Source of the DNA: an uncultured Streptomyces sp.
GTDB lineage: Bacteria > Actinomycetota > Actinomycetes > Streptomycetales > Streptomycetaceae
Assembly (NCBI GenBank): GCA_946480485.1
Contig: CAMLJW010000333.1
Span: 1-6,015 of the forward strand
Direction of reading: 5' to 3'
Length of the DNA: 6,015 nt
Position 1 is the first letter of the stretch, and each line of letters opens with the position of its first letter. The notes beneath the pieces are model-generated. The model had not been told where the DNA came from and did no database searches. It saw only the letters and a program-made list of their open reading frames with translations. Position numbers and translations under genes: made by a program. This document shows, piece by piece, positions 1 through 4,368 of the stretch.

Positions 1-1
1 C

Positions 2-637
2 CTGCCGCAGACTCCCAAGGTCGCCGGCATCGAGCTCGGCCAGTTCGGCATCGCCCTCGCCATCTTCTCCGCCTGGAGCGCGCTCGGGAACATTTTCGAC
101 CCGGCCGGCGGCCTCAACAACCTCAACGGCAGCTCGTCCACCGGGCCCGACGCCGGCACCGGCCTGATCCTCGGCCTCATCGGCACCCTGGCCCTCGCCG
201 CCGCCGCGATCGCCACCCCGCTCGTCCCGGCCCTCAAGGTCGCCCTCATCGGCGCCCCGCGCCCGCCGGCTCCGCAGCCGTACGGCGGTCAGCCGCAGAA
301 CGGTTACGGCTACCCGGGCGCCCAGCAGCAGCCGGGCCAGCCCTACGGCGGTCCCGGTCACCCGCAGCAGGGACAGCCGTTCGGCGCGCAGCCCGGTCAG
401 CCGCAGCCGCAGCAGGCGCAGGCCCCGCGGCCCGCCGAGGACTTCTCCCCGTTCTGGTTCGCCGTGCCGGTACCGCGTCCGCTGTACGCGGAGGACGGCT
501 CGCCGACGCCGATCGCCGAACTGGCGCCGGGTACCTGGTACTTGGCGGTCGAGCAGCGCGGCGCCAGCCTGGTGGCCCAGACGCAGGACGGCCGTCGCGG
601 CGTACTGCAGGACACCTCGGGAATCCAGCGCGGCTGA
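2..637 (+). CDS. Membrane protein with Pro/Gln-rich linker and small C-terminal domain (5' partial)
   Basis: The frame is open from the left edge to TGA at 635-637, giving 211 residues; the start lies outside the window. In order it shows a hydrophobic segment at about residues 12-32, a Gly/Asn/Ser-rich loop with GGLNNLNGSSSTGPDAG (36-52), and a second hydrophobic helix at about 54-84. A Gly/Pro/Gln/Tyr-rich linker follows (86-145), with repeated GQPYGG and GQPFG units. The last ~65 residues form a compact segment beginning FWFAVPVPRPLY, with APGTWYLAVEQRG in the middle and GVLQDTSGIQRG at the end; it looks like a small beta-rich domain. The pattern suggests two membrane spans with the linker and end domain in the cytoplasm. 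I have seen similar C-terminal segments in uncharacterised Streptomyces proteins but cannot name a function. Third-position G/C is very high, so the coding call is secure. It is convergent with the rest of the window and probably unrelated to it. Confidence 0.88.
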   Translation: MPQTPKVAGIELGQFGIALAIFSAWSALGNIFDPAGGLNNLNGSSSTGPDAGTGLILGLIGTLALAAAAIATPLVPALKVALIGAPRPPAPQPYGGQPQNGYGYPGAQQQPGQPYGGPGHPQQGQPFGAQPGQPQPQQAQAPRPAEDFSPFWFAVPVPRPLYAEDGSPTPIAELAPGTWYLAVEQRGASLVAQTQDGRRGVLQDTSGIQRG

Positions 638-654
638 CGCACGAAAGGTCCCCT

Positions 655-686
655 ACGGCCCCTCGCTCTTCCGGGTGAGGGGCCGT
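655..686 (+). terminator. Strong hairpin terminator, possibly bidirectional
   Basis: A perfect 10-bp stem (ACGGCCCCTC at 655-664 with GAGGGGCCGT at 677-686) can extend inward by four more pairs, two of them G-U, leaving a TTCC loop. It begins 17 bases after the stop codon of the membrane protein gene. There is no U-tract on the plus side, which is common in high-GC actinobacteria. The stem is symmetric, and a short T run follows it on the minus side, so it could also stop leftward transcripts arriving from the minus-strand operon. Confidence 0.85.
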
Positions 687-956
687 TCCCGTACAGTCGC
701 CAGTTCGGACTTGTCTGACAGCCCATCAGGGAAAGCTGCGTCTGGAGGGGACATGCGACTCGGTGTGGACCGCAGAGTCCCGGGGTTCCGACGTCTTCAC
801 TGCGCTGACCTGGATCGCGGCCCGGACGTCCGTCCCCTAGCGGACTCGGTACGGCCGTCGCGCAGATGGCCGCCCGCTCCCCCACCAGGGCGCGGGAAAC
901 GGCGCGAGAGGCCCCCAACGGCCCGCGGTCTCAGAACCACATTCCCGGCCGAGCGC
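687..956. other. Intergenic region between convergent genes, no convincing gene
   Basis: This stretch separates the plus-strand membrane protein gene from the stop of the minus-strand operon. It contains an imperfect palindrome, CTGACAGCCCATCAG (715-729), a Shine-Dalgarno-like GGAGG (744-748) four bases before an ATG (753-755), and a short palindrome, CGGACGTCCG (823-832). The frame from that ATG has only about 69% G/C at third positions before it runs antisense to the toroid gene, well below real genes here, so I do not call it. No tRNA-like fold or second strong terminator is visible. It may be the relic of a lost gene start. Confidence 0.6.
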
Positions 957-2027
957 TCAGCAGCATTCCGCGTCGAGCCCTCGCGGCAGCCGCTCCCCGC
1001 TGAACACCGCGCACGTCGCCTCGTCGCCGCCCAGCGCGGCGACGGCGAGAAGCAGGGAACCGGCGGTCCAGGCGGTGAGTTCCGCGGGCCAGACGGCCCG
1101 GCGGCCGTCGAAGACATAGCCCGTCCAGTAGAGGCCGGTCTCGGGATCCCGCAGATGCTGGATCGACTGGAGGATCTCCAGGGCGCGGTCGGACTCGCCC
1201 ACGACCCAGAGCGCCAGGGCGAGTTCGGCGGACTCGCCGCCCGTCACCCACGCGTTGGGGACGACGCACCGTACGCCAACTCCCGGGACCACAAAGCGAT
1301 CCCAGTCCCGCTCGATCCGTTCCTTCGCCTCGACCCCGGTCAACGCCCCGCCCAGCACGGGGTAGTACCAGTCCATCGAGTAGTGGCCCTTGTCGAGGAA
1401 CCGCTCCGGGTGCCGCCGTATCGCGTGCCGCAGTAAGCCGACCGCCAACTCCCAGTCCGGCTGGGGCTCTTCGCGCTGCTCGGCGATGGCGAGGGCGCAG
1501 CGCAGTGCGTGGTGGATGGACGAACCGCCGGTCAGCAGCGCATCGTTGACGTCGGTTCCGTCGTCCTCGTGCTTCCAACCGATCTGTCCGCCGGGCTGCT
1601 GGAGCCGGAGCACGAATTCCACCGCCGCGTGGACCGTGGGCCAGATGCGGTCCAGGAAGACGTCGTCGCCGGTCGCCAGGTAGTGGTGCCAGACGCCGAC
1701 GGCGACGTACGCGCAGAAGTTGGTCTCGCGCCCGCGGTCGGTGACCTCGGCGGCGTCCCCGTCGGCGTACGCCGCGTACCACGAGCCGTCCTCGTTCTGG
1801 TGCCGGGCCAGCCACGCGTACGCCCGCTCGGCGGCCTCGTGTTCGGCCGCCGCGTCGAGGGCCATGGCGGCCTCGGTGTGGTCCCACGGATCGAGGTGGT
1901 GCCCGCGGAACCACGGTATGGCGCCGTCCGCGCGCTGCACGTCGAGGATGCCCCGGACGGTCGCGGCGGCCTGCTCCGCGGTGAGCACCCCGGTCAAAAC
2001 GAGGTGTTCTGTACGGGGCGTCGTCAC
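957..2027 (-). CDS. Alpha/alpha-toroid protein ('prenyltransferase'-like), function unproven
   Basis: The protein has 356 residues and starts at GTG (2025-2027). The start forms a GTGA overlap with the methyltransferase stop (2024-2026), and a GGTGGA ribosome site lies six bases upstream. It is soluble, without signal peptide or membrane span, and built of paired amphipathic helices with short conserved loops: QRADGAIPW (31-39), DPWDHTEAAMAL (46-57), HQNEDGSWYAAY (76-87), RGRETNFCAYVAVGVWHHY (98-116), GGSSIHHALRCAL (167-179), YSMDWYYPVL (216-225), DPETGLYWTGYVFD (294-307) and WPAELTAWTAGSLLLA (313-328). The NEDGSW loop resembles the QW-type motif of squalene/terpene cyclases, hence the usual 'prenyltransferase' label. 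The many Trp/Asp/Glu loops equally fit a six-hairpin glycosidase barrel, and I see no DXDD cyclase motif. It ends in Cys-Cys. As last gene of an operon with a glycosyltransferase and a methyltransferase, a carbohydrate role is at least as likely as a terpenoid one. Confidence 0.85.
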   Translation of the reverse strand: MTTPRTEHLVLTGVLTAEQAAATVRGILDVQRADGAIPWFRGHHLDPWDHTEAAMALDAAAEHEAAERAYAWLARHQNEDGSWYAAYADGDAAEVTDRGRETNFCAYVAVGVWHHYLATGDDVFLDRIWPTVHAAVEFVLRLQQPGGQIGWKHEDDGTDVNDALLTGGSSIHHALRCALAIAEQREEPQPDWELAVGLLRHAIRRHPERFLDKGHYSMDWYYPVLGGALTGVEAKERIERDWDRFVVPGVGVRCVVPNAWVTGGESAELALALWVVGESDRALEILQSIQHLRDPETGLYWTGYVFDGRRAVWPAELTAWTAGSLLLAVAALGGDEATCAVFSGERLPRGLDAECC

Positions 2028-2794
2028 GAAGCGTCCACCGAAGCGGCCGAGGAAGCAGCCACCGAGGGGGCCTCGTCAGTCAGGTGCGGCCTGGTCGCGT
2101 ACGCCACGAAGCTCTTGCCGATCAGCGGGTTCAGCACCTGCTCGGCGATCCGTGTGGCGAGCGGCTTCTTCATGATGTCCCAGACCAGCAGCCTGTGGTA
2201 CGCCCGCACCGGCAGCGACTTGTCGTTGTCGACGCCGAACGCGCACTTCAGCCACCAGTAGGGACTGTGCAGGGCGTGCGCGTGATGTGTGCCGTACGTC
2301 CTCAGCCCCGCCTCGCGCATCCTGCCGAGCAGTTCGTCGGCCTTGTAGATGCGGATGTGGCCGCCCTCGACCTCGTGGTACGCGTCGGACAGCGCCCAGC
2401 AGACCTTCTCGGGCCCGTAGCGCGGGACGGTGACCGCTATGCGTCCGCCAGGCCTGAGTACGCGGACCATCTCGGCGAGTACGCCCTTGTCGTCGGGGAT
2501 GTGCTCCATGACCTCGGAGATGATCACGACGTCGAAGGACTCGTCGGGGAAGGGGAGTTGCAGCGCGTCGCCCTCCATGGCGGTGGCGGTGGCGCCCTCC
2601 GGGGCCTCTCCGGCCTCCTTCATCGCGGCGAACCACTTGGCGACCTCGCGGATCTCCTCGCGGTTCCGGTCCAGCGCCACGACGTGCGCCCCGCGTCGGT
2701 AGCACTCGAAAGCGTGCCGGCCGGCCCCGCACCCGAGGTCCAGGACGCGGTCGCCCTGGGCGAGCGGGAACCGGGAGAAGTCGACGGTCAGCAC
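2024..2794 (-). CDS. Class I SAM-dependent methyltransferase
   Basis: The protein has 256 residues. I chose GTG at 2792-2794, overlapping the glycosyltransferase stop by seven bases and preceded by GCAGGG four bases upstream. The frame stays open further upstream, but only as antisense-free overlap with the glycosyltransferase end, and the family fold begins right after this start. Motif I is VLDLGCGAGRHAFE (17-30), with the acidic end of strand 2 in VVALDRN (38-44, Asp42). GDALQLPFPDESFD (75-88) and VVIISEVMEHI (89-99) cover motif II and the post-motif region, and LRPGGRIAVTVP (113-124) is motif III. This is the Methyltransf_11/UbiE-type core that transfers a methyl group from S-adenosylmethionine. 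The C-terminal half, with YHEVEGGHIRIY and HSPYWWLKC, probably forms the acceptor site. The acceptor is unknown; the neighbours suggest a sugar or glycolipid. The protein is cytoplasmic, and the GTGA overlap with the next gene implies coupled translation. Confidence 0.9.
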   Translation of the reverse strand: MLTVDFSRFPLAQGDRVLDLGCGAGRHAFECYRRGAHVVALDRNREEIREVAKWFAAMKEAGEAPEGATATAMEGDALQLPFPDESFDVVIISEVMEHIPDDKGVLAEMVRVLRPGGRIAVTVPRYGPEKVCWALSDAYHEVEGGHIRIYKADELLGRMREAGLRTYGTHHAHALHSPYWWLKCAFGVDNDKSLPVRAYHRLLVWDIMKKPLATRIAEQVLNPLIGKSFVAYATRPHLTDEAPSVAASSAASVDAS

Positions 2795-4233
2795 GTGGCC
2801 CTGCTTTCGCGGTTGGACACGACTGCTTCGGCAGCTTCCTCGGCTTCCACCGCGCTGTCGGCGGTGGGCCGGCTCGATGCCTCTTCCTCGGCGCGGGCGG
2901 TGACCTCGCGGTACCGGGCCACGGTGCCCTCGGCGGCCCGGGCCCACGTGAAGCGCTGAAGCACCCGCTCACGCCCCGCGGCGCCGAGCCGCAGGCGCAG
3001 CGACGGGTCACCGAGAAGCCTGCTCAGCCCGGCGGCCAGCGCACCGGCATCCCCCGGCGGGACGGCCAGGCACGTCTCGCCGTCCGGTCCCGCGACCTCC
3101 GGGATCGCCCCGCCGGTCGTGGCCACGAGCGGTGTCGCCGTCGCCATCGCCTCCACGGCGGGCAGGGAGAACCCCTCGTACAGAGAGGGCACGCAGGCGA
3201 CTTCGGCGGTCCGTACGAGGTCGACCAGCTCCGCGTCGGTGATGCCCTTCACGAACTCGACGGCGCCCTCGAGTCCGTACCGATCGATGGCCTGGGCGAC
3301 CGTGCCGTCCTCGGCACGCTTGCCGACGACGACGAGGTGGGCGGCGGGGTGCTCGGTGCGCACCTTGGCGAGCGCCTCGACGAGGAAGACGAGCCCCTTC
3401 AGCGGCACGTCCGCGCTGGACGTCGTGACGATCCGCCCCGGTATCCGCGGCACGGACGGATCCGGCGAGAAGAGATCGGTGTCGGCGCCGATGTGCACGA
3501 CGTGGATACGGTCCTCGCGTACGCCGAGATGGTCGACGATCTCCTGCCGGGACGTGCCGGAGACGGTGACTATCGACGAGAGGCGGCGGGCGACCCGCTT
3601 CTGCATGCGCGTGAACGCGTACCAGCGGCGTACGGAGGCCTGGCGGCGTCGGCCCTTCGCCGCGCCCAGCTCCAACTGCCGGTCCACCGTGGTGGGGTGA
3701 TGGATCGTCGTGATGAGCGGCGCCCCCACGTCGCCCAACAGGCCGTAACCGAGCGTCTGGTTGTCGTGCACGACGTCGAAGTCGCCCCGGCGGGCACGCA
3801 GATGGCGTCGGGCGCGCAGCGAGAAGGTCAACGGTTCGGGAAAGCCGCCGGTCCACATCGTGCCGACCTCGAGGGCGTCGATCCAGTCACGGAACTCGCC
3901 GGGCTTCGGGGTGCGAAAGGGGTCCGGATGGCGGTAGAGGTCGAGGCTGGGCAACTCGGTGAGGCTCAGACCGTCGAGGCCCTCGCCTTCGTCGAGCACG
4001 GGGTAGGGCTGGGATCCGATGACCTCGACCTGGTGGCCCAGGCGGGCCAGTTCGCGCGAGAGGTGTCGTACGTAGACGCCCTGGCCGCCGCAGAACGGGT
4101 TCCCTTTGTAGGTGAGGAGCGCGATACGCAGTGGCCGGTCTCCCCCAGGCTCTCGGCTTCGCTTCGGTGAAGCGGAATCCCCATCGGCGGCGGAGCCCTC
4201 CTCGGGGCCCGCCTCCATGGCCTCAGCGGTCAC
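2788..4233 (-). CDS. GT4-family glycosyltransferase (GT-B fold)
   Basis: The protein has 481 residues and starts at GTG 4231-4233, six bases after AAGGGGG. ATG at codon 6 is a weaker alternative. Residues 1-32 are a low-complexity extension, half of it encoded by a repeat-like sequence. The N-terminal Rossmann domain begins RIALLTYKGNPFCGGQGVYV (36-55), with the Gly-rich acceptor loop, and continues GHQVEVIG (66-73), FDVVHDNQTLGYG (152-164) and TTIHHPTTVDRQ (175-186). The linker has VTVSGTSRQEIVDHLGV (222-238) and HIGADTDLFSP (247-257). The C-terminal nucleotide-sugar domain carries LKGLVFLVEAL (278-288) and the GT4 EX7E signature in EGFSLPAVE (Glu353, Glu361), then GGAIPEV (374-380). GT4 enzymes are retaining transferases using nucleotide sugars; sugar and acceptor cannot be told here. 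There is no membrane span, so it is cytosolic or peripheral. The Glu/Ala-rich end (448-471) is probably disordered. It heads a tightly coupled three-gene block. Confidence 0.92.
   Translation of the reverse strand: MTAEAMEAGPEEGSAADGDSASPKRSREPGGDRPLRIALLTYKGNPFCGGQGVYVRHLSRELARLGHQVEVIGSQPYPVLDEGEGLDGLSLTELPSLDLYRHPDPFRTPKPGEFRDWIDALEVGTMWTGGFPEPLTFSLRARRHLRARRGDFDVVHDNQTLGYGLLGDVGAPLITTIHHPTTVDRQLELGAAKGRRRQASVRRWYAFTRMQKRVARRLSSIVTVSGTSRQEIVDHLGVREDRIHVVHIGADTDLFSPDPSVPRIPGRIVTTSSADVPLKGLVFLVEALAKVRTEHPAAHLVVVGKRAEDGTVAQAIDRYGLEGAVEFVKGITDAELVDLVRTAEVACVPSLYEGFSLPAVEAMATATPLVATTGGAIPEVAGPDGETCLAVPPGDAGALAAGLSRLLGDPSLRLRLGAAGRERVLQRFTWARAAEGTVARYREVTARAEEEASSRPTADSAVEAEEAAEAVVSNRESRATC
4140..4185. 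repeat. Streptomyces-type small palindromic repeat, degenerate, inside a gene
   Basis: The stretch has the order CTCCCCCA, then TCTCGGCTTCGCTTC, then GAAGCG, then a C-run ending CCCCATC. This matches, with changes, a short repeat I recall as very frequent between genes in Streptomyces (C-run, CTCTCGGCTTCGCTCGAGC, C/G-run ending CCCCATC). Its core, CGCTTC GGT GAAGCG (4160-4174), is a perfect 6-bp hairpin. It encodes residues 17-32 of the glycosyltransferase and ends just before the first strand of the catalytic domain. Recognition is from memory. Confidence 0.6.
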
Positions 4234-4239
4234 TCCAGG

Positions 4240-4248
4240 CCCCCTTCT
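4240..4248 (-). promoter_or_regulatory. Ribosome binding site of the glycosyltransferase gene
   Basis: Read on the minus strand this is GGAAGAAGGGGG-like purine sequence with AAGGGGG ending six bases before GTG at 4231-4233. Its position favours that start over the ATG five codons later. Confidence 0.5.
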
Positions 4249-4265
4249 TCCAGCACTTTCCCGGG

Positions 4266-4288
4266 AGATTATTTCGGGACGGTAATCT
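4266..4288. repeat. Inverted repeat AGATTA-N11-TAATCT
   Basis: Perfect 6-bp arms (4266-4271 and 4283-4288) flank 11 bases, in the gap before the glycosyltransferase gene. An 8-bp palindrome, TCCCGGGA (4259-4266), abuts it on one side and the KstR-like palindrome on the other. It could be an operator or a hairpin in the leader of the glycosyltransferase message. The left arm is also the possible -10 box. Confidence 0.45.
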
Positions 4289-4295
4289 AGAACAA
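4266..4295 (-). promoter_or_regulatory. Candidate promoter for the glycosyltransferase operon
   Basis: On the minus strand TTGTTC (4290-4295) and TAATCT (4266-4271) are 18 bases apart, fitting loose actinobacterial -35 and -10 boxes (the -10 matches TANNNT). Transcription would start near 4259, about 25 bases before the GTG start. The match is weak (three of six bases in each box), so this is an inference supported mainly by position and by the overlapping palindrome. Confidence 0.35.
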
Positions 4296-4301
4296 GTTTC
4301 A
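4288..4301. promoter_or_regulatory. Palindrome matching TNNAACNNGTTNNA (KstR-type operator consensus)
   Basis: TAGAACAAGTTTCA fits every fixed position of TNNAACNNGTTNNA, the published consensus of the TetR-family repressor KstR of actinobacterial sterol/lipid catabolism. It covers the possible -35 box of the glycosyltransferase promoter, where a repressor would block transcription. Whether KstR or another TetR protein binds is not shown, and the motif has only eight fixed bases. Confidence 0.4.
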
Positions 4302-4302
4302 G

Positions 4303-4368
4303 ACTTGATCGTTCAGAGGGGTCTGAATCTACCGGCAGGTAGCCGCTCCTGTGAGCGGTGGATCAGGT
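4303..4368. other. Cloverleaf-like element: closing stem plus three abutting hairpins
   Basis: An 8-bp closing stem, ACTTGATC (4303-4310) with GATCAGGT (4361-4368), encloses three perfect hairpins packed end to end: TTCAGA-GGGG-TCTGAA (4312-4327), CTACC-GGCA-GGTAG (4329-4342) and CCGCTC-CTGT-GAGCGG (4343-4358). Only G4311, T4328, T4359 and G4360 are left over, and the first two can form a G-U pair. The closing stem has one G-U pair if the plus strand is the RNA, but a C-A mismatch if the minus strand is. All loops have four bases, so it is not a tRNA. It lies under the last codons of the GT87-PAP2 frame and 70 bases before the glycosyltransferase start. It could be a leader RNA, attenuator, cruciform operator or recombination site; I do not recognise a known family. 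Confidence 0.65.

Noticed and set aside
753..1436. Plus-strand frame from ATG 753 (possible alternative starts upstream)
   Set aside because: About 69% G/C at third positions in its non-overlapping part, no recognisable motif, and most of it runs antisense to the well-supported toroid gene.
931..1914. Arg-rich minus-strand frame overlapping the toroid gene
   Set aside because: Low-complexity Arg/Gly/Pro translation typical of an out-of-frame reading of a high-GC gene; the overlapping frame has real motifs and correct codon bias.
2795..2947. Longer N-terminus for the methyltransferase
   Set aside because: The extra residues come from the end of the glycosyltransferase gene in another frame, are Arg/Gly-rich, and the SAM fold begins immediately after the GTG at 2792-2794.
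4303..4368. tRNA gene
   Set aside because: The cloverleaf has three 4-base loops, no 7-base anticodon loop, no T-loop GTTCRA sequence and no CCA end.
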